Counted from the stretch's first letter, positions 43,209-53,199 are shown. The stretch is DNA of 64,000 nt from Nocardioides sp. zg-1308 (GCF_013155375.1 NZ_JABJQY010000002.1:1488001-1552000); one strand, 5' to 3'. Notes: a model not told the origin generated them from the sequence alone. Numbers and translations: made by a program.

Positions 43209-44216
43209 TCAGCGGTCCCCGGCGGTGCTGTCCCGCTCGACCACCACGAAGGGGACGTCGGGGTCCGGCGACTCCTCGACGCCGGACAGCCGGGCGTGCA
43301 GCGTGTGCACGGCGCGGACCGCGAGCTGCACCTTGTCGGGCGACACGGTGGTCAGCGTCGGGACGCTGTAGGCGCACTCGTCGATGTCGTCGAAGCCCCC
43401 CACCGCCACGTCTTCGGGCACCCGGACCCCGTGCTGGCGTAGCGCGGCCAGCGCCCCGAGGGCGAGGAGGTCGTTGAAGCAGAACACCGCGTCGAACGGG
43501 GCGCCGGCCGCTACGAGCCGGTGGATCGCCGCAGCCCCGTCGGCCCGGCGGTAGTTGGCGGCCGGCGCCCACAGCTCCTCGTGCCAGGGGATGCCGAGCT
43601 CCTCGTGCGCGCGCTGGTAGCCGGCCAGCCGGAGCCGGGCCGCGCTGACGTGCCGCTCGGTCGGGGTGCCGACGACCGCGATCCGCCGCCGCCCGGCGGT
43701 GAGCAGGGTGTGCGTCAGCCGCGCGGCCGCCTTCACGTTGTCGATGCGGAGGTGGTCCACGGTGCTGTCGGTGACGTGCTCGCCGAGCATGACGACCGGC
43801 GTACGTCGTGCCGTCTGCTCGATGTCCTCGCGCAGTAGGCCGAGGGGGCTGAGGATGACCCCGTCGACGAGCCCCGGCCGGATTCCCGAGAGCACCTCGA
43901 GCTCGCGCTGCCGCTCGCCGTCGGTCTGCTCGACGAGCACAGTGAGGCCGAGCCGGTCGGCCGCCTCGATGACGTGGGCGGCCACCTCGGCGAAGTAGAC
44001 CTCGTCGAGCCGGGGCACCCCGAGCGCGATGACGCCCGTACGTCCCGTGCGCAGGCTGCGTGCCTGGAGGTTCGGGCGGTAGTCGAGCTGCTCGACGGCC
44101 GCCTCGACCTTCGCGCGGGTCGTCGCGCTGACGTGGGGGTAGCCGTTGATGACGTTGGAGACGGTCTTGACCGAGACCCCGGCCAGCAGCGCGACGTCCT
44201 TGAGCCTCACCGCCAT
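43209..44216 (-). CDS. LacI-family regulator of the CUT1/GH2 cluster
   Basis: 335 residues. The HTH is VRLKDVALLAGVSVKTVSNVINGYPHVSATTRAKVEAA and the sugar-binding domain extends from about 60 to 330 (VIALGVPRLDEVYFAEVAAHVIEAADRLG ... CAYSVPTLTTVSPD). ATG 44216 has a strong GGAGG site and gives the standard V-R-L-K-D-V start. The gene lies between the CUT1 genes and the divergent GH2 gene; the operator word TCCAACGATGTAAA occurs on both sides of it, so it likely represses both units and itself. Confidence 0.92.
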   Translation of the reverse strand: MAVRLKDVALLAGVSVKTVSNVINGYPHVSATTRAKVEAAVEQLDYRPNLQARSLRTGRTGVIALGVPRLDEVYFAEVAAHVIEAADRLGLTVLVEQTDGERQRELEVLSGIRPGLVDGVILSPLGLLREDIEQTARRTPVVMLGEHVTDSTVDHLRIDNVKAAARLTHTLLTAGRRRIAVVGTPTERHVSAARLRLAGYQRAHEELGIPWHEELWAPAANYRRADGAAAIHRLVAAGAPFDAVFCFNDLLALGALAALRQHGVRVPEDVAVGGFDDIDECAYSVPTLTTVSPDKVQLAVRAVHTLHARLSGVEESPDPDVPFVVVERDSTAGDR

Positions 44217-44265
44217 GAGCTGTCCTCCGTGACACGGCGCCGTGCGCCGGCTGGGTTGCTGCGCG

Positions 44266-44281
44266 TCTCCAACGATGTAAA
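44266..44281. promoter_or_regulatory. LacI-type operator between lacI and the GH2 gene
   Basis: TCTCCAACGATGTAAA shares 15 of 16 bases with 43133-43148. It lies 50 bp before the LacI start and 82 bp before the GH2 start, in the divergent promoter region. A -35-like TTGCTG (44256) precedes it toward GH2. Confidence 0.6.
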
Positions 44282-44362
44282 CATACGAGGAACCCGCGTC
44301 GTCCGCCACGACCCCGTGTCGCCCGGCGCCGTGCCGCGCCGTCCACGACCCTAGGAGAGCAC

Positions 44363-46321
44363 GTGCCCGAGTCTCCCGTCACCGCCCCGGACGCCAGTGG
44401 GACCGACCCAGGGACCGACCCGGGGACCGACCCGGGGACCGACCCGGGGAACGACCCGGGGACCGGTGCGCCGGACCCCGCCGACGAGCTCCTGCACCCC
44501 CGACCGCAGTTCGCCCGGGCGGAGTGGACCGAGCTCGACGGCCCCTGGCAGTTCGCGTACGACGACGAGGACGCCGGCCTCGACGCGTCGTGGGCCGGCC
44601 GCGAGGACGTCTTCGACCGCGAGATCGTCGTCCCGTTCCCGCCGGAGTCGCGGCTCTCGGGGATCCACGACCCCGGCTACCACCCCGTCGTCTGGTACCG
44701 CCGCGTCGTGCCGTGCCCGCGGCCCGGCGACGGCGACCGGATCCTGCTGACCTTCGGCGCGGTCGACTACCGCTGCACGGTCTGGGTCAACGGCCACCGC
44801 GTCGGCGACCACGAGGGCGGGCACTCGTCGTTCACCCTCGACGTCACCGCCGCCCTCGAGGCCGACACCGACGACCAGGTCGTCGTCGTGCGGGCGGAGG
44901 ACTGGCACGACGACGTCACCCAGCCGCGGGGCAAGCAGGACTGGGCCGAGAAGCCGCACACCATCTGGTACCACCGCACCACCGGGATCTGGCAGCCCGT
45001 GTGGTGGGAGCGGGTCAGCCCCGCCCACCTCACCGAGCTGCACGTCACCCCCGACGTGGTGCGCGGCCGCATCGACGTGGAGGCGCGGGTCCCCAGGTCG
45101 GCCGGTCCCGGCCTCGCGCTGCGCTGCCGGGTGCGGTTCGAGGGGGAGACCCTCGCCGAGACCACGGTCACCGTCGTCGACCCCGACCTGCGGCTGTCGG
45201 TGGAGCTGCCGTTCGCCCGCAACTACCAGGAGGTGCACCGCATCACCTGGCGACCGGAGTGGCCCAACCTCCTCGACGTCGACCTCACGCTGCTGCGCGA
45301 CGGCGAGCCGGTCGACGAGGTCACCAGCTACACCGGCTTCCGCCAGGTCGGCTACGCCGACGGGCACTTCCTGCTCAACAACCACCCCTACTTCCTCCGG
45401 CTGGTGCTCGGCCAGGGCTACTGGCCCGAGTCGCACCTCGCCGCGCCGTCGCCGGCGGCGCTGCGCCGCGAGGTCGAGCTGATCAAGGAGCTCGGGTTCA
45501 ACGGCGTACGCGTGCACCAGAAGGTCGAGGACCCGCGCTTCCTCTACTGGTGCGACCGCCTCGGCCTCGTGGTGTGGGGCGAGATGCCCAGCCCCTACGC
45601 CTACTCGCCCACGATGGTCGAGCGCCTGACCCGCGAGTGGCTCGAGGTCGTCAGGCGCGACCGCAGCCACCCCTGCATCGTCACGTGGGTGCCGCTCAAC
45701 GAGAGCTGGGGCTTCCAGATGGTCGAGCAGGACGCCGCCCAGCGGCACTTCGCCTCCGCGCTCTACCACCTGACCCGGTCGGTCGACCCGACCCGGCCCG
45801 CGATCAGCAACGACGGCTGGGAGCACACCGACAGCGACATCTGGGGCGTGCACGACTACGGCCCGAGCGGACGCGGGCTCCGCGAGCGCTACGGCACCCG
45901 CGAGGCGCTCGACCGCAACCTGCGCGAGGGCCGTCCCGGACGCCGTCGGGTGCTGCTCGAGGAGGGGACCGACCGCGGCCAGCCGGTCGTGATCACCGAG
46001 TTCGGCGGCCTGTCCTTCACCCCGGACGAGGGCCAGGACTGGTTCGGCTACTCCACCGTCGCCAGCGCCGACGACCTCGTCGCCAAGCTGGCCGAGCTCG
46101 TCGACGCGCTGGTCGACAGCCCCACCATCGCGGGCTTCTGCTACACCCAGCTCACCGACACCGAGCAGGAGGACAACGGCCTCCTGACCGCCGACCGCGA
46201 GCCGAAGGCACCGGTGGAGCACATCCGCGCGGCCCTGTCGCGACCCGCGCGCTCCGACCCGGCCAGCGAGGTGGACCAGACCCGCGAGGAGGCCGCCGCA
46301 CCGACCGGCGACGCCCCCTGA
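44363..46321 (+). CDS. Cytoplasmic GH2 family glycoside hydrolase
   Basis: 652 residues, no signal peptide. The jelly-roll domain (about 45-215) contains VWYRRVVPCPRPGDGDRILLTFGAVDY and WVNGHRVGDHEGGHSSF, then an Ig-like domain and the TIM barrel from about 325. The acid/base is Glu447 in VPLNESWG and the nucleophile Glu546 in ITEFGG, the expected ~100-residue spacing. Substrate class (beta-galactoside, glucuronide or mannoside) is not decidable. It probably cuts the sugar imported by the CUT1 system. The first 35 residues hold five T-D-P-G repeats from a 12-bp repeat and may be a disordered tail; a later start is possible but no good ATG/GTG is near. Confidence 0.88.
   Translation: MPESPVTAPDASGTDPGTDPGTDPGTDPGNDPGTGAPDPADELLHPRPQFARAEWTELDGPWQFAYDDEDAGLDASWAGREDVFDREIVVPFPPESRLSGIHDPGYHPVVWYRRVVPCPRPGDGDRILLTFGAVDYRCTVWVNGHRVGDHEGGHSSFTLDVTAALEADTDDQVVVVRAEDWHDDVTQPRGKQDWAEKPHTIWYHRTTGIWQPVWWERVSPAHLTELHVTPDVVRGRIDVEARVPRSAGPGLALRCRVRFEGETLAETTVTVVDPDLRLSVELPFARNYQEVHRITWRPEWPNLLDVDLTLLRDGEPVDEVTSYTGFRQVGYADGHFLLNNHPYFLRLVLGQGYWPESHLAAPSPAALRREVELIKELGFNGVRVHQKVEDPRFLYWCDRLGLVVWGEMPSPYAYSPTMVERLTREWLEVVRRDRSHPCIVTWVPLNESWGFQMVEQDAAQRHFASALYHLTRSVDPTRPAISNDGWEHTDSDIWGVHDYGPSGRGLRERYGTREALDRNLREGRPGRRRVLLEEGTDRGQPVVITEFGGLSFTPDEGQDWFGYSTVASADDLVAKLAELVDALVDSPTIAGFCYTQLTDTEQEDNGLLTADREPKAPVEHIRAALSRPARSDPASEVDQTREEAAAPTGDAP
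44402..44461. repeat. 12-bp tandem repeat inside the GH2 coding start
   Basis: Five copies of ACCGACCCGGGG (the first with AGGG, the fifth starting AACG), in frame, giving TDPG/NDPG units. Length-variable in principle without frameshift. Confidence 0.9.
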
Positions 46322-46331
46322 CCTGCGTCGC

Positions 46332-47309
46332 TCAGGCCTCGCGCCAGGGCGAGGCGTGCGGGTGGCCGAACAGGCCGGGCAGGCCTCCGCTGTGCAGCAG
46401 GACGGTCCGTGACCCGGCCGTGACGGCACCGTCGCGGACGCTCGCGACCAGGCCGGCCGCCGCGCGGCCGGTGTAGACGGGGTCGAGGACGATGCCCTCG
46501 GTCCGGGCGACCAGCTGCATCGCGGCGCGGGTGTCGTCGGTGAGGACCTCGTAGCCGGCGCCGACGTGGTCGGAGCGGATCCGGAGCGTCCCGGCGGCGG
46601 CGCCGTCGGGAGCGATCGCGCCCCACAGTGAGAGGACGCGGTCCTCGGCGTCGTCGACCGCACCGGTGTCGACGCCGAGGACCCGCTCGGGCCCCAGGGC
46701 GCTCACCAGCCCCGCCATCGTCCCTCCCGAGCCGACGGCCACCACGACGTCACGCAGGTCGGGAGCCTGGTCGAGGAGCTCACGGCCCGCGTCCTCGTAC
46801 GCGCGAGCGCCGACGGCGTTGGAGCCACCGAAGGGGATCACGCCCGGACGCCTCCCCGCGGACCGCTCGTGGTCGGCCGCGTCCTGGACCGCCGCCGCGA
46901 GGCCCTCGGCGCCGACGTCGCCGGCCCACACGATCCGGGCACCCAGCAGGCGGTCCAGCAGCAGGTTGCCGGTCTCCGTGGCGGGCTCGTCCCCCACCAG
47001 CACGAGGACGACCGGCACCCCGAGCCGGGCGCCGGCGGCAGCGGTCAGGCGCGCGTGGTTGCTCTGCGGGGCCCCGCTGGTCACGACCACGTCGGCGCCG
47101 TCGTGCAGCGCGGCGGCCATGGTGCGCTCGAGCTTGCGGACCTTGTTGCCGCCGCCGCCCAGCCCGATGAGGTCGTCGCGCTTCACCCAGAGGTCGTCGG
47201 GCCCTAGCCCCAGCGCCACGCCGAGCCGCGGCATCGGCTCCAGCGGCGTGGGGAGGGTGGCCAGCGCCGCGGTGTCGGGGCCGGTCGGGCGGTGGGGAGG
47301 AAGGGCCAT
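46332..47309 (-). CDS. PLP-dependent D-cysteine desulfhydrase / ACC deaminase-like enzyme
   Basis: 325 residues of fold-type II PLP enzyme. The lysine is in GGGGNKVRKLE (near 51-61), preceded by LWVKRDDLIGLG. TSGAPQSNHARLTAAA is the substrate-carboxylate loop and VVAVGSGGTMAGLVSAL the phosphate-binding loop. Family members degrade D-cysteine or 1-aminocyclopropane-1-carboxylate; distinguishing residues cannot be assigned surely here, and D-cysteine desulfhydrase is the more frequent outcome. It is tail-to-tail with the GH2 gene and 42 bp downstream of the PPOX gene on the same strand. Confidence 0.82.
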   Translation of the reverse strand: MALPPHRPTGPDTAALATLPTPLEPMPRLGVALGLGPDDLWVKRDDLIGLGGGGNKVRKLERTMAAALHDGADVVVTSGAPQSNHARLTAAAGARLGVPVVLVLVGDEPATETGNLLLDRLLGARIVWAGDVGAEGLAAAVQDAADHERSAGRRPGVIPFGGSNAVGARAYEDAGRELLDQAPDLRDVVVAVGSGGTMAGLVSALGPERVLGVDTGAVDDAEDRVLSLWGAIAPDGAAAGTLRIRSDHVGAGYEVLTDDTRAAMQLVARTEGIVLDPVYTGRAAAGLVASVRDGAVTAGSRTVLLHSGGLPGLFGHPHASPWREA

Positions 47310-47351
47310 GCGGTCAGCCTCGCAGGGTGGGAGCGCGCACCGGACGCGGCG

Positions 47352-47813
47352 TCAGGCGAGCCGCGCCGGGAACCCGCCGGTGGCGACGGGACCCCAGTCG
47401 GTGGGCGTCACGCGGATCAGCGACTTGCCCTGGTCGAGCATCGCCTGGCGGTACTCGTCCCAGTCGGGGTGCTCGCCGGAGATGGTGCGGAAGTACTCGA
47501 CCAGCCCTTCGACGGCCTCGGGCACGTCGAGCACCTCCGCCTCGCCGTTGACCTGCACCCACGGCCCGTCCCAGTCGTCCGAGAGGACGAGGACGCTGAC
47601 GGCGCGGTCGCGGCGCACGTTGCGGGTCTTCGCCCGCTCCGGGTAGGTCGACACGACCAGGCGTCCGGCGCCGTCGACGCCGCCCGTCACCGGCGAGGCC
47701 TGGCTGGTGCCGTCGGCGCGCCGGGTGATGAGCACGAAGCGGTGCCGGGGTCGGACGAAGTCGAGGAGTCCCTCGAGCTCGACGCGGGTGGTGGTGGCCA
47801 CGGTGCGGGGCAT
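47352..47813 (-). CDS. PPOX-class F420-dependent oxidoreductase-like protein
   Basis: 153 residues, split-barrel flavin/F420-binding fold (HRFVLITRRADGTSQASPVTGGVDGAGRLVVSTYPERAKTRNVRRDRAVSVLVL). The pattern R-x-K-x-x-N-x-x-R-D fits the actinobacterial F420 PPOX group. Substrate unknown. GGAAGGA 6-12 nt before ATG 47813 fixes the start in favour of a 13-residue longer alternative. Confidence 0.82.
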   Translation of the reverse strand: MPRTVATTTRVELEGLLDFVRPRHRFVLITRRADGTSQASPVTGGVDGAGRLVVSTYPERAKTRNVRRDRAVSVLVLSDDWDGPWVQVNGEAEVLDVPEAVEGLVEYFRTISGEHPDWDEYRQAMLDQGKSLIRVTPTDWGPVATGGFPARLA

Positions 47814-47908
47814 CGGCGTCCTTCCGGTCGCGGGCGGGTGCGGGTCGCTCACCCCGAGTCAACCGGTGACCGACGGCGCAGCCAACCCCCGGAGGAGTCG
47901 GGTGGTGC

Positions 47909-48541
47909 TCAGGCCGCCGCGGATCCCGCTCGCAGGCCGGCCGCCTCGCGGGCGAGCCGCTCGACCTCGGCCCAGTCGCCGCGTCGTACGACGTCGGCCG
48001 GGGTGAGCCAGGATCCGCCGACACACCCGACGTTGGGCAGCGCGAGGTAGGACGCCGCGCTGGCGGCGGTGATGCCGCCGGTCGGGCAGAACCGCGCGTC
48101 GGGCACCGGCGAGGCGATCGACTTGAGCCACGGCGCGCCGCCGGCGGCCTCGGCGGGGAAGAACTTCATCTCGGTGTGGCCGGCCTCGAGCACGGCCATC
48201 ACCTCCGACACCGTCGCGGTGCCGGGCAGGAAGGGCAGGCCCGTGCCGGCCATCGCCTCGAGCAGGGTCGGCGTGGCGCCGGGGGAGACGAGGAAGGTGG
48301 CGCCGGCGTCGCGGGCCGCCTCGGCGTGGGCCGGCGCGAGCACGGTGCCGGCCCCGACGAGGATGTCGGGCACCTCGGCGGCGATCGCCCGGATCGCGTC
48401 GAGGGCGACGGGGGTGCGCAGGGTCAGCTCGATCGCGGGCAGGCCGCCGGCGACGAGGGCGCGGGCCAGCGGGACCGCGTGGGCGACGTCCTCGACGACG
48501 ACCACCGGCATGACCGGGACGACGTCGAGCAGGGACCCCAC
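47909..48541 (-). CDS. eda: 2-keto-3-deoxy-6-phosphogluconate aldolase
   Basis: 210 residues, full length. It cleaves KDPG to pyruvate and glyceraldehyde 3-phosphate, the last Entner-Doudoroff step. The Schiff-base lysine is Lys126 in [11 protein letters not shown], the catalytic Glu38 is in IELTLRT, and phosphate-binding GGI and SPG motifs are present. The GTG at 48541 gives the family N-terminus ([19 protein letters not shown]); the upstream open frame is antisense-type noise over edd. It is 10 bp downstream of edd. Confidence 0.93.
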   Translation of the reverse strand: MGSLLDVVPVMPVVVVEDVAHAVPLARALVAGGLPAIELTLRTPVALDAIRAIAAEVPDILVGAGTVLAPAHAEAARDAGATFLVSPGATPTLLEAMAGTGLPFLPGTATVSEVMAVLEAGHTEMKFFPAEAAGGAPWLKSIASPVPDARFCPTGGITAASAASYLALPNVGCVGGSWLTPADVVRRGDWAEVERLAREAAGLRAGSAAA

Positions 48542-48551
48542 GGTCGGGGAC

Positions 48552-50426
48552 TCAGGCGTGCTGGGCAACGGGCACCTCCGGGGACGGCATGTCGAACGCG
48601 GGGAAGACGCTGGCGCCGGCGTCGGCGGGACCGACGGTGGCGCGGAAGGCGGCGAAGAGCTCGCGGCCGGTGCCGGCGAACTCGGCGCCCTCGGGCGCGC
48701 GGCCGGTCGCCGGGCGGCTGCGCAGCGCGGCCTCGTCGGCGACGACCAGGCGGCCCGTGAGCGCGTCGACGGTGACGACGTCGCCGTCGACGATCCGCGA
48801 CAGCGGACCACCGAGCGCGGCCTCCGGGGTGACGTGGATGGCGGCGGGGACCTTGCCGGAGGCGCCGGACATGCGGCCGTCGGTGACGATGGCGACCTGC
48901 TGTCCGCGGTCCTGCAGCACCCCGAGCGCGGGGGTGAGCTTGTGCAGCTCGGGCATCCCGTTGGCCGCCGGTCCCTGGTAGCGGATGACGGCGACGAGGT
49001 CGCGGCCGTCGAGCCGCCCCTCGGCGAAGGCGGTGAGGAAGTCGGCTTGGTCGTCGAAGACCAGCGCCGGCGCGGTGACCACCCGGTGCTCGGGAGCGAC
49101 GGCGGACGTCTTGATGACGGCCGTGCCGAGCGGGCCGGTCAGCACCTTGAGGCCGCCGTCGGGGGCGAAGGGCTGGTCGGCCGGCCGCAGCACGTCGTGG
49201 TCGAGGCTGGCCTTGGGGCCCTCCTCCCACGTGAGGTCGTCGCCGCGCAGCACCGGCTCGCGGGTGTAGAGCGACAGCCCGCGGCCGACGATCGTCTGGA
49301 CGTCCTCGTGCAGCAGGCCGGCCCCGAGGAGGGTGTGCACGAGGTAGGCGATGCCGCCGGCGGCGTGGAAGTGGTTCACGTCCGCCTGGCCGTTGGGGTA
49401 GATCCGGCACAGCAGCGGCACGACGGCCGAGAGGTCCGACAGGTCCTCCCACGTCAGCGCGATCCCCGCGGCGCGGGCGATGGCGACGAGGTGGAGGGTG
49501 TGGTTGGTCGAGCCGCCGCTGGCGAGCAGGGCGACGCAGGCGTTGACGATCGTGCGCTCGTCGACCAGCTCGCCGATCGGTGTCGGCTCGCCGCCCTGGC
49601 GGGTGATGGCCACCGCCCGGGCCGCAGCCGCCCGGGTGAGCGCGTCGCGCAGCGGCGTACCGGGGTTGACGAAGGAGGAGCCGGGCAGGTGCAGGCCCAT
49701 CACCTCCATCAGGAGCTGGTTGGAGTTGGCGGTGCCGTAGAACGTGCAGGTGCCGGCCGAGTGGTAGGACGCGGCCTCGGCCTCGAGCAGCTGCTCGCGG
49801 GTGGCCTTGCCCTCGGCGTGGAGCTGGCGGATCCGCGCCTTCTCGGCGTTGGGCAGGCCCGAGGGCATCGGCCCGGCGGGGACGAAGACGGTGGGCAGGT
49901 GGCCGAACGACAGCGCGCCGATGAGCAGCCCGGGCACGATCTTGTCGCAGACGCCGAGCAGCAGCGTCCCGTCGAACATGTCGTGGCTGAGCGCGATCGC
50001 GGTGGACATCGCGATCACGTCGCGGCTGTAGAGGGACAGCTGCATCCCGGCGCGACCCTGGGTGATCCCGTCGCACATGGCCGGGACGCCGCCGGCGACC
50101 TGGGCGAGCCCGCCGGCGCGCACGGCCGCCTTCTTGAGCACGGGCGGGTAGTCCACGAACGGCTGGTGCGCCGACAGCATGTCGTTGTAGCTGGTGACGA
50201 TCGCGAGGTTGGGCTTGGTGCGACCGCGCAGGGCGGTCTTGGCGGCCGGCTCGCTGGCGGCGAAGCCGTGCGCGAGGTTGGCGCAGCCGAGGTCGGTGCG
50301 CGCGGCCGGGCCGGTGCCGGCGGCGGCGCGCACCCGGGAGAGGTACGCCGCGCGCGAGGCGGTGCTGCGCTCGACGAGCCGGGCGGTCACCGCGGCGACG
50401 ACGGGGTGCATGCGGTCGGTGGTCAT
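48552..50426 (-). CDS. edd: 6-phosphogluconate dehydratase
   Basis: 624 residues. It converts 6-phosphogluconate to KDPG. IlvD/Edd family motifs are [31 protein letters not shown] and [12 protein letters not shown], with the Fe-S cysteines, and later [15 protein letters not shown] and [17 protein letters not shown]. Length matches Edd (about 600) rather than IlvD (about 560). ATGA overlap with zwf upstream. A [4Fe-4S] enzyme, hence oxygen-sensitive. Confidence 0.95.
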   Translation of the reverse strand: MTTDRMHPVVAAVTARLVERSTASRAAYLSRVRAAAGTGPAARTDLGCANLAHGFAASEPAAKTALRGRTKPNLAIVTSYNDMLSAHQPFVDYPPVLKKAAVRAGGLAQVAGGVPAMCDGITQGRAGMQLSLYSRDVIAMSTAIALSHDMFDGTLLLGVCDKIVPGLLIGALSFGHLPTVFVPAGPMPSGLPNAEKARIRQLHAEGKATREQLLEAEAASYHSAGTCTFYGTANSNQLLMEVMGLHLPGSSFVNPGTPLRDALTRAAAARAVAITRQGGEPTPIGELVDERTIVNACVALLASGGSTNHTLHLVAIARAAGIALTWEDLSDLSAVVPLLCRIYPNGQADVNHFHAAGGIAYLVHTLLGAGLLHEDVQTIVGRGLSLYTREPVLRGDDLTWEEGPKASLDHDVLRPADQPFAPDGGLKVLTGPLGTAVIKTSAVAPEHRVVTAPALVFDDQADFLTAFAEGRLDGRDLVAVIRYQGPAANGMPELHKLTPALGVLQDRGQQVAIVTDGRMSGASGKVPAAIHVTPEAALGGPLSRIVDGDVVTVDALTGRLVVADEAALRSRPATGRAPEGAEFAGTGRELFAAFRATVGPADAGASVFPAFDMPSPEVPVAQHA

Positions 50427-51913
50427 TCGATCTCCTGCCAGGTGCGGCCGTCACGCTCGAGGAGCATGGCCGCGGCGGTCGGGCCGGACGTGCCGGCGGG
50501 GTAGCGCTTGGGGTGGTGGCCGTCGGCCCTCCAGCGGCACAGGATCGGCTCGACCCAGGCCCAGGCGGCCTCGACCTCGTCGCGTCGCATGAAGAGGGTC
50601 GGGTTGCCCTTGATGACGTCCATGAGCAGCCGCTCGTAGGCGTCGGGCGACCGCTCCGAGAAGGCGGTCGCATAGCTGAGGTCGAGCGAGACCGGGTGCA
50701 GCCGGATGCCGCCGGGGCCGGGCTCCTTGGCGGTCATGTGCAGCCGCATGCCCTCCTCCGGTTGGAGCTGGATGTGCAGCCGGTTGCCCAGCACCGCGCC
50801 CTCGGAGTGCGGGAACATCGCGTGCGGCGGCTCCTTGAAGACCACGACGATCTCCGACAGCCGCCGGCTCATCCGCTTGCCGGTGCGGAGGTAGAACGGC
50901 ACCCCGGCCCAGCGCCAGTTCTGCACCTCGGCGCGCATCGCGACGAAGGTCTCGGTGCTCGAGCCGGTGTGCCCGAGGTCCTCGGCGTAGGACGCCACCA
51001 CGCGGCCGTCGACGACGCCCTGGCCGTACGCCCCGCGGACGGTGTCGCGGTCGACGTCGGCGGGCCCCATCGGCTTGAGCGCCTGCAGCACCTTGAGCTT
51101 CTCGTCACGGACCGTCTCGCGACCGACGTACGTCGGCGGCTCCATGGCGACGAGGCACAGCAGCTGCAGGAGGTGGTTCTGCACCATGTCGCGCAGCGCG
51201 CCCGAGGTGTCGTAGTAGGCGCCGCGGTCGCCGACGCCAAGGGTCTCGGCAACGGTGATCTGCACGTGGTCGACCCAGCGGGAGTTCCACAGCGGCTCGA
51301 GGAACGTGTTGGCGAACCGGGTGACGAGGAGGTTCTGGACGCTCTCCTTGCCGAGGTAGTGGTCGATCCGGAAGACCTGGTGCTCCTCGAAGACCCGGCC
51401 CACGGCGTCGTTGATCCGCTGCGCCGAGGCGAGGTCGGTCCCGACCGGCTTCTCCATGACGACGCGCGAGGTCGGCTCGACCACGCCGATCTCGTCGAGC
51501 CGCTCGCAGATGGGCCCGAACAGCGCGGGCGCGACGGCGAGGTAGAAGGCCCGGACCACGCCTCGGTCGCGCTCCTTGAGCATCCCGTGCAGGTGGTGCC
51601 ACCCGTCGGGGTCGCTCGCGTCGACCGTCAGGTGGTGGAGCCGGTCGAGCATCCGGTCGACGGCGGCCGGCTCGAGGTCGGCCGGGTCGACGTGGCGACC
51701 GAGCGCCCCGCGGGCCAGGGCGCGGTAGGCCGCGTCGTCGTGGTCGCTGCGGGAGGCGCCGATGATGCGGAAGTCGCGGGGCAGCTGGTGCTCGCGCTCG
51801 CGGTGGTAGAGGGCCGGCAGCAGCTTGCGCAGCGCGAGGTCCCCGGTGCCGCCGAAGACGACGAAGTCGCAGTCCGGGAGCTCGGTGGCGAGCTCGGTCG
51901 TGGGCAAGGTCAC
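50423..51913 (-). CDS. zwf: Glucose-6-phosphate 1-dehydrogenase
   Basis: 496 residues. It oxidises glucose 6-phosphate to 6-phosphogluconolactone with NADP+ (or NAD+). The Rossmann motif is [11 protein letters not shown] (about 20-30), and the substrate site RIDHYLGKE lies near 180-188, with catalytic His. It heads the zwf-edd-eda operon; 6-phosphogluconolactonase is not present and must be elsewhere or spontaneous. The GTG at 51913 is preceded by TAGCGT 6 nt upstream, a leaderless start. Divergent from the ROK regulator. Confidence 0.96.
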   Translation of the reverse strand: MTLPTTELATELPDCDFVVFGGTGDLALRKLLPALYHREREHQLPRDFRIIGASRSDHDDAAYRALARGALGRHVDPADLEPAAVDRMLDRLHHLTVDASDPDGWHHLHGMLKERDRGVVRAFYLAVAPALFGPICERLDEIGVVEPTSRVVMEKPVGTDLASAQRINDAVGRVFEEHQVFRIDHYLGKESVQNLLVTRFANTFLEPLWNSRWVDHVQITVAETLGVGDRGAYYDTSGALRDMVQNHLLQLLCLVAMEPPTYVGRETVRDEKLKVLQALKPMGPADVDRDTVRGAYGQGVVDGRVVASYAEDLGHTGSSTETFVAMRAEVQNWRWAGVPFYLRTGKRMSRRLSEIVVVFKEPPHAMFPHSEGAVLGNRLHIQLQPEEGMRLHMTAKEPGPGGIRLHPVSLDLSYATAFSERSPDAYERLLMDVIKGNPTLFMRRDEVEAAWAWVEPILCRWRADGHHPKRYPAGTSGPTAAAMLLERDGRTWQEIE

Positions 51914-51919
51914 GCGACG

Positions 51920-51925
51920 ACGCTA
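51920..51925 (-). promoter_or_regulatory. -10 box TAGCGT of zwf-edd-eda
   Basis: On the complement TAGCGT is followed by 6 nt and GTG 51913, the leaderless arrangement. Confidence 0.5.
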
Positions 51926-52001
51926 ACCCATCTTCGGCTCACTGTGACCCCTTCTTAGGACTTTCGTGTGCATAAGTCGGCGAGGGATGGGTCTTCACGC
52001 C

Positions 52002-52007
52002 TAGGAT
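52002..52007 (+). promoter_or_regulatory. -10 box TAGGAT of the ROK regulator gene
   Basis: TAGGAT, 7 nt, ATG 52015. The zwf and ROK promoters share a 101-bp divergent region, so mutual control is easy. Confidence 0.5.
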
Positions 52008-52014
52008 CTCGGCG

Positions 52015-53199
52015 ATGAACGAGACCGCAGGGGACCTGCTCGAGCTGGTGCGCACCGGCCGGGCCAGCACCCGCTCCGAGCTGCGCCGGCTGACCGGCAT
52101 GTCCCGCACCGCGGTCGTCTCCCGCGTCAACGCCCTCGCCGACGCGGGGCTGCTGCTGCTGGGCGAGGAGCTGGCCAGCACCGGCGGTCGACCGCCCGGC
52201 AGCCTCGTCTTCAACGTGGACGCGGGCGTCGTCCTCTCGGTCGCCGTCGGCCGCTCGCGCACGCAGCTGGCGGGCTTCGACCTCGCCGGCACCGAGCTCG
52301 CGACCGCGTCCGTCGAGCACGAGGTCGGCGCCGGCCCCGACGCGGTCCTCCCGCCGGTCGCCGCCCGACTCGGCGACCTGCTCCCCGACGACCGGCCGGT
52401 GCTGGGCGTGGGCGTCAGCCTCCCCGGCGCCATCGATCCCGAGCGCGCGGTGAGCCTCGCCTCCCCGGTGATGGCGGGCTGGGACGGCGTCGACCTCGCG
52501 CCCTACGTCGCCGACGTCACCGACGCCCCGCTCCTCGTCGGCAACGACGCCGACGTGCTGGCCCTCTCCGAGCGGCTCGGGCACGGCGCGACGTACGCCG
52601 ACATGCTGGTGCTCAAGGCCTCCACCGGCCTCGGCCTGGGGATCGTCGCCGGCGGCGAGGTGGTCAGCGGCCACCTCGGCGGCGCCGGGGACCTCGGGCA
52701 CGTCAAGGTCGGGGCGGGTGCCGGTCGGTCATGCCGGTGCGGCGCCGAGGGGTGCCTCGAGACGGTGGCGGGCGGCTGGGCGCTGGTGGCGCGGCGCGCC
52801 GGCTCCGGCCGCGACGTCCACCACGTCCGCGAGCTGACCGCGCTCGCGATCGCCGGCGAGGCCGAGGCCCGCGCGATGCTGCGCGAGAGCGGCCGGCTGG
52901 TCGGCGAGGTGTTGGCCACCGCGATCACGCTGCTCAACCCGCAGGCGGTCGTCGTGGGCGGCGACATGTCCGCCGCCTTCGACGTCTACGCCGCCGGCCT
53001 GCGCGAGAGCGTCTACGCCGCCTCCACCGTCCTGGCCACCCGCGACCTGCAGGTGCTGCCGTCGACGTACGGCGACCGCGCCGGCCTGGTCGGGTGCGCG
53101 GTCATGGCGCTCGACCACGTCCTGGCTCCCAGGTCCGTCGACGCCCGGCTCGCCGAGCTCGCACGCGAGGGTCCGAGCGCGGCCCCGAGCGCGTGGTGA
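52015..53199 (+). CDS. ROK-family transcriptional regulator
   Basis: 394 residues. The N-terminal winged HTH (about 5-65) is LLELVRTGRASTRSELRRLTGMSRTAVVSRVNALADAGLL. The ROK sugar-binding part has VGVSLPGAID, VGNDADVLALSERL, ASTGLGLGIVAGG, GDLGHVKVG and the zinc loop CRCGAEGCLE. The ATPase-type DxGxT at the domain start is degenerate, arguing for a regulator rather than a kinase. Divergence from zwf-edd-eda suggests control of that operon by a sugar or sugar phosphate. Confidence 0.88.
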   Translation: MNETAGDLLELVRTGRASTRSELRRLTGMSRTAVVSRVNALADAGLLLLGEELASTGGRPPGSLVFNVDAGVVLSVAVGRSRTQLAGFDLAGTELATASVEHEVGAGPDAVLPPVAARLGDLLPDDRPVLGVGVSLPGAIDPERAVSLASPVMAGWDGVDLAPYVADVTDAPLLVGNDADVLALSERLGHGATYADMLVLKASTGLGLGIVAGGEVVSGHLGGAGDLGHVKVGAGAGRSCRCGAEGCLETVAGGWALVARRAGSGRDVHHVRELTALAIAGEAEARAMLRESGRLVGEVLATAITLLNPQAVVVGGDMSAAFDVYAAGLRESVYAASTVLATRDLQVLPSTYGDRAGLVGCAVMALDHVLAPRSVDARLAELAREGPSAAPSAW

